Of a stretch of 64,000 nt of DNA, positions 11,443 through 23,480 are shown one piece after another. The number at the start of each line of letters is the position of its first letter. The stretch's first letter is position 1. The notes under the pieces were generated by a model that saw only the letters and a program-made list of their open reading frames with translations, was not told the DNA's origin and ran no database searches. A program made the translations under genes and the position numbers. This DNA comes from Perkinsus olseni (lineage: Eukaryota > Perkinsozoa > Perkinsida > Perkinsidae). The stretch spans positions 1 through 64,000 of the forward strand of contig JABANP010000280.1 in the NCBI GenBank assembly GCA_013115135.1, written 5' to 3'.

Positions 11443-14400
11443 CCGGTCGGCGGCATCGACTGCGGGGAGACCATCATTGGTGCCATACTGAGACCGGATA
11501 TCCGAGGCGCGGTCTTTTTAAATACGATGGAGAAGATCAGGGCTGGTGAAGAAGATGAATTTTTGAGGGGTCTTCGAGACGATATGGACGGGGTAGGTTG
11601 ATGGGGAGTGTGCTGGTCGCGATGGTTGTGGTGTATGATGGAAAAGTTTCGCCTAGAGTAGAGCTGGGCAACCGTACTGGGGTCGAGGAAAGTGCGGTAC
11701 AGAGTACGTTTCACACTGTCGACCTAGTACGAGTACGGAGGAGTACGTATTCAATATATTAAACAACGCGTACATGTATTAAATTACGCCGTACTTCAAG
11801 TACGGGAACTGACGCGAACCGCTGCGACAGGTAGTACGGGTACGGAGCCGTGCTCGTACTACCCGTGCCGTACTAGACCGTACCCGTACTGTCGCCCACC
11901 TCTAGGCCCTAGAGGCATATTAGAGTGCCGAAAATGTCTGTCCTGTGATGGCTGGTTGAGGCTCTGTGTGAATACTCATCAGAAACGCTTCGTCCGTAAT
12001 AGTAGAATTTGAACGTAAAACTGATTGGTATAAGATGGACGGTTGGTTACCCTGGCTGGTGTTAGGTGATCAAGGTTATGGTACCGTCCCTTCACTCCTT
12101 CGTCTGGCGTATCGTCGATGAAGTGAAGCGCGCTAAGAGGGTGCTGGAGGAAGAGAAAGTAGTAGGGGGACTGAAGACACGGTTACGCGCTCGATGATGC
12201 TGGGGAGAGAACGGTGCGTTCCTGTCTTTTACTGTAAATGATATTATTTATCGTCACTAGAAAACTTCTAGTAGAAGCAGTGATTGTTAAATGAGAAGTG
12301 CAGGAATTACGTTTTGAAGGAAGGAAAGGAATGAGGAGAGTAGAGGACATGGTCGGATGTCACGGGCTTCATTTTTTGGGATCATCTACCAAGGCGTACG
12401 ACCATTTTGGCTGTTGGAGTGAGGTTGAAAGCTATTTCGTACTTTTCATGGAATACACAGACTGCGGGCTTTCGAATGGTATGTGTCTCGCGAGTTCAGC
12501 CAACATAGTCGTGGAGGAGTGATTCGAACGACCGCACAAGAAAGCGGAGAAGCGACAGTTTATGCTTTGCTCGCTCCGCAATCCGGGTTGGCTGAGTCGT
12601 TCCAGTGAATCAATTGCCCTTTGTCATGCTGAAGGTTTTACTTTTTTTCCCGATCGCTTCCCTAGGTGACAGCGCCGCTGGATGTGATCCCTAACAGCAA
12701 GATGGGCCGCCTCGTCAGTCTTCTGTTCTTCAAGGACGACTCGAGAACGGAGAGGATCTCCAACATCTTCCACCAGGTGATGTTGGTAATTTCGTGGCGC
12801 GCGGTAATTGGTTCATGCAGGTTACCGAGGGTGATGGCTTGGACAAGGCCGCGTGTCGTGAGCTGATTGATGAGTGGAAGGATATGTTCCTTCCCTTAAA
12901 GATTACCGACAAGTCCGTCGACGAGGAGAGTGGCAGTAACAATAGTGAAATAATTGACGAGACTGAGGACCAGACCAACCCGCTGTGGAAGCGCTATGAG
13001 TTGGATCCTACAGAGTTCATCCTGTTTGTGTTGGGCAAGGTAAGATGGCAAGGCTGATGGTTGTTAGTCTCGAAGAGGATTTGCTTCTAGTGTTTACTGA
13101 CCTCTGTATACCGTTGTTGCCATTTATAAGGACTCGTTCTGAATTTGTGTATTGGTTGGAACCATGATCAGTGGCAAGCTTTTTACCATTTTTCTATCAG
13201 ATTCTTGCTCCAGCTAAACCCATAGAAGCTCCTGGATTGAAGCCACCGAAGTGGCAGGATCCGGTCTCCACGGATCCTTCCATCAAGGTTGAAGGATTGG
13301 ACAGGCTGCCTAGTGCTAGTGATCTTTATACGTAAGCTGAGGGGATATCTTTGCTTGCCCTAGGGAAGATACAGAAAAGGTCAGGTGGAGTGCAACTCTT
13401 TTTCTGCCGGTTTTTAAAACAGCTCTCAGTCGGAAGACCATTAGAAGTGTTCGTTAATATGAATCTGTTCTTATTCTCTCGAAGAGACTGGGATTGCTTT
13501 TTTCAGAGGCGACCGTCGAGCTTCGGATGTGGCAACGTATCTTCGGACTGCGCAAGTTGCATGGTTGGTGGATCACGCTGATGAGTTTGGATACTCGGAT
13601 GAGGAGAAGAGGAAATTACAGTAAGTAGTAGTCGGGAATTAGTACTCATGTTCATGGTTATTATCTAGTCGAGACCGTTGAGATGGATTCTAGGACTTAC
13701 GGTGTGAAGGGGAAAATTCAACGGGGGAGGAGAGGCCGCTATGCCACGTAGCAGCAGCAGCACTCAGTACTGCATCATCATCAAGTTCCATTGTTTGACG
13801 CATCAACAAATCCCATGGCGGGGTACCGGCCTCAGTTTTTGATGTGGTGTAGTGACCTCGTTACAGCCGGCTAGTTCGAGAGTAATCTTCTTCTGCTGCT
13901 GCCGCTAGGATTCATTGGCGGCCCTTCTTTGCTGGAGATTGTCCGTTTGGTTCCTCATTGTATTGATCGTGAAGCTTCTGGCGGGTCCCCTTGGGGAGGG
14001 TCGCAGGCGGTAGTAACTTCAGATACGTCCTTTCCCTCAAGCGCTTTGCCTTTACCATCTTTGAGAACTACGGCGGACTGGCTTTCGTACCACAGTCTAG
14101 GGTGGTGGGGCTCTTCCTGGCCGACGTCGTCCGCGTCGAACAAGAGCTTGCCAAGCGCCAAGGGTTCGACACGATGAAGGCGGCCGCTGAATGGCAGCAC
14201 AAAGAAACAGGGGATAGGGAGAGATCCACTAGTGCTGAGCTAGGTTGGTCATGCGACCTGGTGGTGGTATCCTTGGGGCGAGCGCTTTTTACATCGCAGG
14301 TAGCAGTAGTGGGTCTTTGGAGATGGCGTCGGCGAAGTCTGATGAGGGTACGAGTTTGTCGTCGGATACGTACAGCAGCTGCAGTAGCGGCGGAGCGGAG

Positions 14401-17400
14401 GACTCGACTGGTGAAGAGCCGCAGTTTACTAAGGGAGGGTTTATACCCCAGGGGTTCCTGCACAGGATGACATTGCAGATGAAGCCGGATGACCATGAGG
14501 TAATCGAAAGGTTGTGGGTTCGATCCCCAGCGGTGTGTGTTTGAACGATCCATTTGCGTGTACTGCATGGGTCAACCTAAGATACCATTGTCGAGCGTAT
14601 CATTGTCCTCAGGCCCTTCTACGCGGTAGTCTGCGTAGTAGTGCCCAACCCTTCGGACTCTCTTCTCGAGGAGTCACCCCGCCGGAACCCACCCTGCCCG
14701 ACGTCGCCGCTTGCCGGTGGTTGGGCATGCCCTTCACGCTTCTCGGTGAGCTTATCGTCTATACTTCCGCCGAATATATCTTTGCTGTGCGCAGGTCCTG
14801 GTGATGTGGCCTCGATGTTGGCCTCCTGTCTGGCGGCACCCTGGGCGGGCGCGGTCGTCCAGAGCAACACTCGGATGCTGCTGGAAATGCTACTGCAACA
14901 GCAGCAACCTAGAGAGTAGAGGAATCGCTCTGAGGAGGCCTGGTAGTAAGCGTATCCTTTCTTCAGATATGTGATAGCAGTGTTATGTGAGTCTTCACAG
15001 AACGGGTCAGCTCGGGCGTTGACGAACATTCTGATGAGGCTGTTGGAGATTCCGCAGGACAGGACGGTTCATCGTATTGATGTGGCGGCTCTGCTGGAAG
15101 AAAAGTTAGAGTAAGTTGGGTATCTTCTCATTTGTTGCACGAGTCAACCTCGGATACGCCAGGTCATGGAAATTTTTTTACGGAGAAATTTTTTTCTTTC
15201 TGACACCTCTAGCTTCTTGTCTTGTTAGGTACCCAGTTCCTCGCAGAAGCGATTACATGGCCGGAGGGAGGAAGCCTCGGGACAGCTATTATCATGCATG
15301 CAACGTGCTGGCCAGTAGGATACTCCGAGAGAACATGGACCAGTATCTTGCGGTCAAGAACAGGCTAACAGTGTGCTACAGGTAAATAAGGAGGAAGTAT
15401 CTTTTGGGGCCCCTGGTCGCTCTCATAGTCGAACCAACATTCTCGTGTGGTAGTGGTTGCCTTCGTGCTCCGAGCGCCGGAAATCCGACTTTTGGACAGA
15501 GTAGACTGTGTTACCTCCATGTGGACTGCCAGTTTTGATCACTAGGTCTCGACAGCCATGTGTTGCTTCTGGTGACTCTCATGGTACATCCAACCTTATC
15601 GTGCAGTAGTGCTTGCCTTTGTGAGCTCACTCGCGTAGGGACCAGCTCCCACCCGGGGGTTGTGAAATTCGAAATTTGTACCACTGGCAAGTGTAAGCGC
15701 CCGCTGGCCTTTGTGCAGGCGTGTTAATTGTCTTGTTAGAGAATGATTCCCTTCAGGATACCCGCCACTGCTCCTTTCTCTAAGGAGGTCCGAGAGTTGG
15801 AGGACAAGGCCATCGCCGCAATAGGGCCCACCAAGGACTCGAAGGCTACTAAGGAGAACTTTGGTACTACGAGATGGGGCTGTGGGATGATAGAATCGTT
15901 TCGGAGGAGATATTGGTTGCTCGCGTATCTCAACTCTACCTGTGTAGTTCATGGGTGGCTAAAAGATTCCTCTTGTGTATTGGTATCTTTGGTTGACTCT
16001 GGGTGTTTACGAATCGGGTCGCTTTCTCAGAGAAGGCCTTCGCAGCCTGCAGGGAGGCTATCAAAGCCGACCGTCGCATCGTCGACAGAGACTGGTGCAA
16101 GGAGTTTATGTTGAGGAGCTACGAAGCATTTATGGTGAGCCTGATGTTAGCGGAGCGAAGCGATTTTTTTATTTGCACGTTTTTAGGTCTTGTCCATTTA
16201 CGATGAAGTGGTTCCCGATATTGAGGAATCGAGAGAGTGGTTGATGGTTTTGGCGGGGGTGGACACCCTCCCGAAGGATCCGGTTGCTCTCGTGGAGGTT
16301 ATTGTCAAGTAGGTCAGGGGAGTATCTTTAGGTTACCCTGGCGAGAGTCAGAACATATGATACTCCCGATTGTGTGCGCCTCTGTGATGGATGATCAGAT
16401 CAAGAACTTGGTTTCATACGCACCCAAGGTCGACCAAAGGATTTTACATTTAGGTCGATTTATCGGTACAAAGAAGATAGGGAGAGAATCCTTAATGACC
16501 CTCTGACGAAATTGATGTTGAGGAATCCTAAGGGTAAGCAAGCGTTGCAAGATTCCTATACATACTTCCCCCCTTGTAGGCCATGTCAAGCTAGCATTGG
16601 TCTCCGCGATGGGCGTCATCTCAGAGGGCGCTGAGGGAACTGAACTTGCTGAGACCTTTCACCGGATGCACGAGAAACGGGGCCTGCAGATCGTCAGGTA
16701 GGATACTATTGGTTTGCGCAGCGCGTAGATTTTTGTATCAATTAATATATCTTTCCAGTATTCTACCGGTTTAGTCTTAGGGGAGATTTTTCCGGAAAAG
16801 GGATTATTCTCCCATTTATCAGGGCGGACACTGGCACTGGTCGATCGTTGGAGTACAATGCAAGAAGAGTTATCCAAGCCATAAGGAAGATAGACCCCGA
16901 TACCGAGTGGGGTTGGCTGGGATACTCGCAGGGCTGTGCTAATGCTTTGAGAGCGGAAACTACCGTACAGACTGGTAGGCAGGGCTGGTTCTCACTGCTG
17001 ATGCTCAATGAGCGGGGTCGTACCTGATGACGGTTATGAGTATTATCTGTGGTTGTCGTGGCCGAGGATTGAACCCGGGACCTTTCGTAGGTACCCCTGA
17101 AGAATACGATCTGATCCACAATAGACTGGTTGGTCGTATGTTAATCTTTAGTGCCTTTAACGGCTCTGTACACGGCAAGTTGGGAGACGATAAGGTCCAG
17201 GCAGTTATCATGGACTTGGAGTACTTTATGAAGTTGCTACAGGTGAGATTCACCTCGTGAAACTGTCGAAAGATACGCCAGTGAAAATCTTTGCTGTGCG
17301 CACCTCTCGCCGACTTCCCGTTACCTAGATATCTTTTCCTGGCCACTAGTGTGGTGAACTTTTTCTGTTCCGCGCATCGTCGACTGGTGGATACTTTTCG

Positions 17401-18613
17401 AATCGTTCTTTTTTCCCTCAGGCTCACTTCTCGTCCCAGTTCGCTGGTTCGGCTCTGAACCTCTTCACCTCAGCGTTGGCCTCTCGATTGGTGACGGATT
17501 TGTTGGTTGGTAAGTCCCGGGAGGGAGTAATTAATAATATGTGAACTTATGGAGAGTGTAACGTGTAATTGTGCTTGATAAAAATTAATGATCTGTTCAT
17601 ATTAAAAATTACATTAATAGTATGATGTACTATATTGCATGTAATATATGTACAATTTACATGTAAATACCTTTTTAATGTTACATATACTCCCAGAATT
17701 TTTCTCCCACTCCGCCTCGTGCGGTTCTCCGCCGAATCAGTTCTTCACTAGCGTTTTTCATATCTCGGATGAATCTCAAATTTGACTTAACCGTGCACTT
17801 TTACGGTTCATTTTTTCTACATACTGTAATTTTTACTACTTTTTACCGGCTTTTTACTAGCTTTTTTCTGCTAATTTAAATAGCGTAGAACGCAGTTGAA
17901 AAATGAACCGTGCTTGCTGTATAAAATTTATTTCATCAATACCATAATTTGCGACACAATATGATACACTCTCTCTCGACGTCGCTCGCTCCCTGAGCAA
18001 GATCTCCTCAGGAGTCCAATCCCTCACTCATGAAGGGGTATTCACGTTATGGCGGGATGGACAGTTCAAACAGAGCACACCGACAGTGGCGATGAGAGGG
18101 GCTGTGGAGAGCAATGTAGTAAAGATGCTCCGCACAGCGAAGATTTTTAGGGAATGGTATCTTGCGGGTATCAGGTGACTTTGCCAGAAGTATTGGAGTT
18201 GCTGAGTAATATGCTCACTAAACAGACACTCAATCATGAGCATCATGATACACAGGTAGCCCGAGGTCCCGGGTTCGATCCCGGCAACATGCATTTTTTG
18301 CTCTGCAGGTTACCGTACATGAATGCGTATCTCACTCCATACATGTTCGCAACTCCCACACGGACGTCTTCGCGCGGTCGGGCGTCGACGCGGCAGTTCA
18401 GCGGACGCACCATTGGAGCCCTTTGCTGAAGGCAAGCTTGGCCGAATTTCGTGGCGCGCGGTCGTACCCTTCCGTTGTCGGGAGTCGGCCTTTGTAACCA
18501 CTCAGCGTGATCGTGAGAGGCACGTGTATGATACGGCAAAGGACAGGCATATAGAGCCTTGGCTGGAGAACATGATACGCTTTGGACTGGTCCCTTTCGT
18601 GGAGGATGAATGA
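11443..18613 (+). CDS. alpha/beta hydrolase-domain protein, long multi-exon gene
   Basis: A series of short exons that join in frame: for example 11443-about 11589, one near 12070-12160, 12666-12776, 12821-13039, 13201-13331, about 13507-13620, several around 13910-14499, 14613-about 14918 (interrupted by a short intron ending TTTGCTGTGCGCAG), about 15000-15380, 15740-16320, 16410-16700, 16764-16974, 17091-17243, 17421-17510, about 17960-18255 and 18309-18613. The N-terminal two thirds are unrecognised. Exon 16764-16974 encodes WGWLGYSQGCANAL, the nucleophile elbow G-x-S-x-G of a serine lipase/esterase, and the last exons carry an Asp/His-rich tail (NSHTDVF, THHWSPL) that can supply the acid and His of a triad. 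The last join, from LLK to SAFVTTQRDRE, appears to use a GC-AG intron (about 18441-18494). The start, some junctions and the substrate are uncertain. Confidence 0.7.
14500..14612 (+). other. intron with tRNA T-arm-like sequence and shared intron motif
   Basis: GTAATCG...CCTCAG intron of the hydrolase gene. It contains GGGTTCGATCCC (a B-box/T-arm match, 14516-14527) and, at 14564-14586, the antisense form of the shared intron motif (GGGTCAACCTAAGATACC). Confidence 0.6.
16975..17090 (+). other. intron with antisense tRNA T-arm-like sequence
   Basis: Intron GTAGGCAGG...CTTTCGTAG between the GYSQG exon and the exon starting GTPEEYDL. Its 3' half contains GGATTGAACCCGGGACC, the reverse complement of a tRNA T-arm with B box (GGTTCAATCC). 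Confidence 0.6.
18256..18308 (+). other. 53-nt intron resembling a tRNA 3' half plus T-run
   Basis: GTAGCCCGAGG then CCCGGGTTCGATCCCGG (perfect T-arm stem and B box), then a TTTTTT run and CTCTGCAG acceptor. The T6 run would terminate Pol III, as in a tRNA gene or a SINE tail. Confidence 0.65.
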
Positions 18614-19370
18614 GTTGCCGGTGGGAGCTGATTGTTGGTGATTGGATTGTTTTTACCCCTGTTTAACCAACTGTCGTTGAGTGCCATCGTGAACTCTCTC
18701 AATCAGGATTGCGGCGTTGAGTTGTCAAGTGGGAAGGCTCTCATCGAAGATTGAACATAGGATGGAATCATAGCAAGATTGTTGTTTTCGCTGGATATTA
18801 ATTCTAACTGGTAGCATCTACGGCAGTGGGGACGGCACCATCTTTTACTAGCGTGGAAGCCACAGAAGCCGGGGCCCTTTGAGTGGGGGAGGGGGCTGAT
18901 CGTACCATGGAGGGCTCAGTGTATGAAGGAAGTCGATATCAATCGAGAAGATACAGTGTTATCATGTATGGCCAGATTATGGGAAAATAAACCCGAGTTA
19001 GTGTCATTGTAGCTATTTCCTTAAGAGTATCTCAGTAGTGCCGTTTACGAGAATCGCCACTGGTTGCTCGAGAATCTAGACGGACGGTTGTCGTCCTCCG
19101 TCGAGGGTCTGCAGAGACGGTTCCAGAACTGGCTTTGTGGTCACCTTCTTATCGCATTGCCGCATGGTTGATGATGATGGCATGTCTACCACTGCCGTAG
19201 CCGTACTATCTAACTATCGGGTCGTAGTAGTGGATGTTGAGAGGCCCCTCTGTGGCTTCAATACAAGCTGGCCGATGATAATGGGTTGCAGGCAATTTGA
19301 GCGCCCGAGTGGTCTCAGTTGATGAGATTGTTTACCACCTGATGGTGTCATCTCTGTTGTCTCTAAACCG
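18614..19370. other. intergenic stretch, no gene seen
   Basis: Between the hydrolase stop and the first recognisable exon-like sequence of the RING gene. No frame with protein character and no clear repeat was seen; it may hold 5' exons of the RING gene. Confidence 0.4.
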
Positions 19371-19379
19371 AGACTTCTG

Positions 19380-20089
19380 CCAGGATGTCCGGCTGGACCC
19401 CGGCACTACTGTTAGGGTTGGCAGGAGACCTCCTCCACCCGGGCATGGGCATGCATATAATGTGAGGGAGATGAGGTATCTTAGGTTGAAGCTTGCCTGC
19501 TGCAGGTGACTATCGAATCACCCTATGTTGCACGATTTCAGTTTGAATTATCATCTACTGCATCAGCGCTCAACGGTGAGTATCTTAGGTCGACCCATGG
19601 CAATCGCGAATTATCCCAGAAGTTTGGAGGCTAACCAGCCGCAGCTGGGGCGGGACGCTCATCTCCCCAAGATTCTCCTCCATGCGGAAGGTCAACCAAA
19701 ACGAGTCCACAGATATCAGCCCCGGCGACACCATATACATTTCCAGTACAAATATCTTTAATGATTTTAGAACATGAATCGCTGCTCAGCCTCTCCGCAG
19801 ATCGGCTTTGTACTTTACTCGCCGAAGGCTGCTGCCGTGACGAAGCCGCCGAGGGCGGCCGAAGGAGAGGACCTCACTGATGACCACTGCTGCATTATCT
19901 GCTTGGTGAGATGAGTACGTCTCAGAGGATAGTAGATTTTTTGGCCAGGATACGATGAAAGATCCTTCCACTGTAAAAGGCTGTCACCACACCTTCTGTG
20001 GTGAATGTTTGGATGCTTGGCTCGAGAGGAGCGACCGGTGCCCCGTATGTGCATGCCCGGCCACTCAACTGTGTACGTTGCTGCGATGA
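19380..20089 (+). CDS. RING finger protein (C3HC4), copy A
   Basis: The two terminal exons are clear: 19801-19915 and 19949-20089, joined across a 33-nt intron (GTGAGATGAG...TGGCCAG), ending at TGA 20087-20089. They encode CCIICL...GCHHTFCGECLDAW...CPVC, a C3HC4 RING-HC finger expected to bind two zinc ions and act as an E3 ubiquitin ligase module (family knowledge). Upstream, probable exons between 19380 and 19760 are separated by introns beginning GTATCTTAGG (19476) and GTGAGTATCTTAGG (19575); their reading frame and the start are not resolved. The same gene plus its upstream flank recurs at 41.95-42.46 kb. The finger lies at the extreme C-terminus, only about 10 residues from the stop. Confidence 0.75.
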
Positions 20090-20767
20090 AGGTAGGGAGT
20101 TCCTCGATGGTAGTATTATTGTAATTTCAGAGCCGGATGACGCGGCTGATCTGCGGAAGTGAATTCCTCAATCTATGCCTTTACACGAACCAGTCTCACT
20201 TGACTACTGCTTGCGTTGTTGAGACAGTCCGTGTGAGAAAAGGAACGCTCGAAGGCGAATAGCCTCATTCTGATCAGTACGTTGACACTGTGAACTCCCC
20301 ACCACACTCACGCTCGGTACATGTCACGTCGTGGTGTGGTATACACCACGCGAGATACACTTCGCGCTGTGTAAAACAATGAAACGGTCGATGAAACGGT
20401 TGATCGATATATCAGTAAATTCCTCTCCTCGAAACAAGCATGCTGCCTAAGTTTGATATCTAAATACTTCCTACCAGCGGTGAAATCTCAATTTTCGCGA
20501 TTCGCATAACGAATTGGAACACCCTGTAGTATGTTCAAAAATCGGTTCGAAACCCCCAAGAGTCGCGACGAGTTCAACTTTTCGGTGTACATTCGGGATT
20601 GATTTGGAGCAATGGATTCTGGAAATGACCAAATGTCTCCTCCCTGGAAGACTCCCTCTCCGGTGCTTCTTCCACACTCTACACGAATGTCCCTTTACAC
20701 ATCGAGGCTCGATGAGAAAAGTCGTAATAATAGCCCAGTTCTCTGAGACAGGCCCGCGTCCACCGAC
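20090..20767. repeat. dispersed repeat sequence shared with 23.6-23.9 kb and 42.5-42.7 kb
   Basis: Contains a block (ATTCCTCAATCTATGCCTTT and the following GTTGAGACAGTCCGTGTGAG region) that recurs near 23617-23700 and, diverged, near 42535-42610, and a second block (GTTCGAAACC..., then ...GAAGACTCCCTCTCCGGTGC) that recurs near 23765-23890. No gene seen. It lies 3' of the RING gene and next to a family P remnant. Confidence 0.6.
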
Positions 20768-20962
20768 CGTCCACTATCATTTGCTAAGCTGGAACCTTCA
20801 ATCCACCGACAACAAGTTCAGTCAGCTTCCTCAGGTTACTCGCGAGGTGTAGATAGCGAGTGCCTCCGTCAGTAGGCTGGGACACGTACAAAAGCGGTTG
20901 CTGCCTATCATACGATGAAAGACTCAGATCTGACTATTAGCAACCTCACTTGGTGTCAAATC
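20768..20962 (-). pseudogene. family P remnant, C-terminal fragment
   Basis: On the minus strand this aligns at DNA level with the 3' part of the intact family P gene at 24745-25800 (the stretch from CCGTCCACTAT at 24835, through CAGCTTCCTCAG, to the region around CAGATCTGACTATT). It covers only about 65 codons of the C-terminus, has internal gaps and no N-terminus, so it is a truncated relic. Confidence 0.65.
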
Positions 20963-21336
20963 AAACAAACGATACACCCTTAACCCATGTTCAACATTTC
21001 ATGAAAAACATGTCCCCTTCGGGGACGTCAGATAGCCGAATAACCACACTCCTTCGTATATTAGCATTGCGGAAACAGCTTCAAGATGGAACACTTTGCC
21101 TGGCCTCCGCCATTTGGGACTTCTGCCGTTACCACCAGAGGCTCGCTCGGTTGAGGGAGGGCCGCCGAATACCCCTGCCACTCTGCCATTGGTAGTTTGA
21201 GCCTGTTGCTTCTCCTCATAGTCAACGCGAGGCGAGAAGGAGTATAAATTCTTCTACCTGCTTCTATTCGGGGGGCGGGAGTATTAGCTATGCACGCATG
21301 CACGAGACGATCGGCGCATGATGAGTAACAGATGCG

Positions 21337-22093
21337 CTATAACTCAGTACAGTGTGGCTATTTGAGACGGGGCTCAAAGAGAGGTAAAAATGGACTTGAT
21401 GGGAGCTAAGCAATAATGTGATTTACAGCTTACTACGCTAAGCTTAGTGTAGCACGTATACTCATGGACGCTAGTGCAAAGCGCATGGTAAGGTCAGACG
21501 GTTATCTGATACTAATGATACGTAGTAGCAGTAACGGTGAGTGTCACTGTAGTGCACAGAGCCTGACTCACTGTTCGGTGTGAGAGACTGCCATTGCTAT
21601 CCTTACACCATTCATTATCGTTGCGCTGTCTCGCCATTACCAATTGCTTTCTACACAGTTTCACGTATACGTTATGACCTTTCAGGAGCCTTTGGCGGTT
21701 GGGAGTCAATACAGGCACGCAGCAGGGGTCGATCTAGCGTACGTGCTCAGGTATTGTATCAGTGACGCTGCGATAGCATTGCTAGTGCACTATACTGTAG
21801 TGAGAACATGGTGACGGCTATAGTGTATACTATGTAACAGCTACAGCCAGGTTGAGTACTATTCAGCTTTTAGACTACCATCGCTACACTTACCTTTACT
21901 GCTACTACGTATCATTAGTATCAGATAACCATCTGACCTTACTATGCGCTTTATACTCGCGTGCATGAGTAGACGTGCTACATTAAGCTCAGTGAGCTAG
22001 AGATCACATTATCGCCTAGCTTCTGTCAAGTCCAACTTCTTACCTTCCCTTGAGCCCCGTCTCGAATGGCGGCCACACTGTACTGAGTTATAG
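21337..22093. mobile_element. fold-back element with about 210 bp terminal inverted repeats
   Basis: The left arm (21337-about 21550) and right arm (about 21883-22093) are imperfect inverted copies: both start CTATAACTCAGTACAGTGTGG from the outside and include GGTTATCTGATACTAATGAT. The roughly 330 bp centre has no ORF of note. There is no transposase, so it is non-autonomous. The right half recurs, inverted, at 53769-54090. It lies immediately upstream of the secreted protein gene at 22210. No target duplication was identified. Confidence 0.8.
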
Positions 22094-22209
22094 TGCACAG
22101 GGCGTTATCTTCCTCATCGGCACCCCTTCCCAAGAGTCCTTCGCCCCCACAGTAACATACGATGTTCCCAATCTGTCGGATAGCTTATCTACGGCTTCAT
22201 TTTCTTCAA

Positions 22210-22839
22210 ATGACTTTCATCCTGTCGTTCATCATCTCAGCCCTACTGTTCATCGCAGTGAGCGCTGCCCCTGTTGGCAAGTATCTTTCCTACATTAGCA
22301 CAAGCGCAGCAATGCTCATCTATATCAAGGAGGACGACACTGTGGTCGTGATCTTCATGTGTCAGTCCGATAAAGCCGCCTTCGCTGGGCCGTATCCTCT
22401 ACTTTCCGGGCCTGGCGTAAACGTGTACCTCATCGAAGATGGCTCAAGTTCCCAGAGCACTCTGCTCGATCTGGCGAGGGAGCACTGCCCTGAGAAGGTA
22501 TTTCTCCCTGGTGACCTTCACAACATCAGCTTCGTCCCCGATAAGAATTCCCTGATAACTTCTTTGGGGAGTAGGAGTGACAGCTTCCACAAGGTTGACG
22601 ACAGCTTCCTCATTCCGTATCGTTCTACCTATGCGGACGTAGATATCGCCAGCAACCCCTCGCCCCGATATGTTCTCCCTCCAGAGGAGATCGTCTATCA
22701 CGACGAGTTCAAGAATGAGCTGTCCGCTGTTTGCGGTATAGATCTGTCGCCTGATGATTTCAAGACGATGGTCTTTGATACTTCCACGACGGCCTTCACT
22801 GAGCTCAAGGGAGAACGCCTACCTCTCACTGCGCTGTGA
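22210..22839 (+). CDS. family S small secreted protein, copy 1 (209 aa)
   Basis: Intronless. The ATG at 22210 is chosen because it begins a classic signal peptide (MTFILSFIISALLFIAVSA, cleavage before APVGKY) conserved in all four copies. The mature protein has the family marks IYIKEDDTV near the N-terminus, a central PGDLHNISF...SLITSLG block (aligning with DGDLL.LSF...SL.(T/S)SLG), and the C-terminal CGI(D/E)LSP.DF.TM...STTAFTEL.GERL.LTAL. About four cysteines. No known domain; presumably exported to the extracellular space or host interface (inference). It is shorter than copies 3 and 4 because it lacks the EIEVYVSE...VTV segment. The 3' flank (22840-about 23480) is conserved with the other copies. 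Confidence 0.8.
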   Translation: MTFILSFIISALLFIAVSAAPVGKYLSYISTSAAMLIYIKEDDTVVVIFMCQSDKAAFAGPYPLLSGPGVNVYLIEDGSSSQSTLLDLAREHCPEKVFLPGDLHNISFVPDKNSLITSLGSRSDSFHKVDDSFLIPYRSTYADVDIASNPSPRYVLPPEEIVYHDEFKNELSAVCGIDLSPDDFKTMVFDTSTTAFTELKGERLPLTAL

Positions 22840-23480
22840 TCCTTATTATATTGCTATCATGCTGTTGCCCCCATTGCCTCTGCCTTGAGCACTGAGCAGT
22901 CAAACTCCGTATTGTTATTTTCTTCATATGCCCTCAATATGTCTGCCATTATCTCGCGGTGTGCGCAAGTTCAATTTTGCCTCTCGGCTTAGCCTGTGTC
23001 GCGACGCTGAGCAGTGCTCAGTGAGCACAGTTTGAAGGTCATCTGCGACACATATGAGCATCTCATTACGCTTCGTTGTATCATACGACATCGTCATAAA
23101 GACAAGGTCACGGGCTACAGTACTGGACGGGTGTACACTTTATGGCACTCTTAGCACGATGTCCGTGACGGTCATGATGAAGTGCCTCGTCTCTGGAAGC
23201 TGTCATGAGCGAGACCCAGGCGGCACTAAAGCTCATATTTGAAGCTCTCAAAGCTTGAGACTTTTCCTTCTATCGCGCCAGGTTTCGTTACTTTGGCATC
23301 CTTGTTCTCATAACAACTTCGTCAGTGGTAACAACACTGTGGCTCCGGCCGCTTGGCGCTACCAGGTGCGCTCAGCTCACTTGGTTGAATCATGATGGTT
23401 TCAACTAGATTTCTATCACTTAAACATGCCAGTGTTGACTTGGTAAGATAGGGATACACCGAATCTTGGTAGTGGCGCTG
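22840..23480 (+). repeat. conserved 3' flank of family S cassettes, copy 1
   Basis: About 640 bp downstream of the stop that recurs after each family S gene (34624-35400; 52270-52863 and 56280-57000 on the minus strand). Markers include GCGGTGTGCGCAAGT near the start, TGTTCTCATAACAA and CAACACTGTG in the middle, and AACATGCCAGTGTTGACTTG at the end. It contains overlapping one-nucleotide-centre palindromes at 23007-23021 and 23014-23028. No long ORF. It may be 3' UTR plus duplicated flank. Confidence 0.75.

Noticed and set aside
12298..12522. 74-codon ORF between hydrolase exons
   Set aside because: Opens from a non-ATG codon and lies in what splicing treats as intron; no support as a gene.
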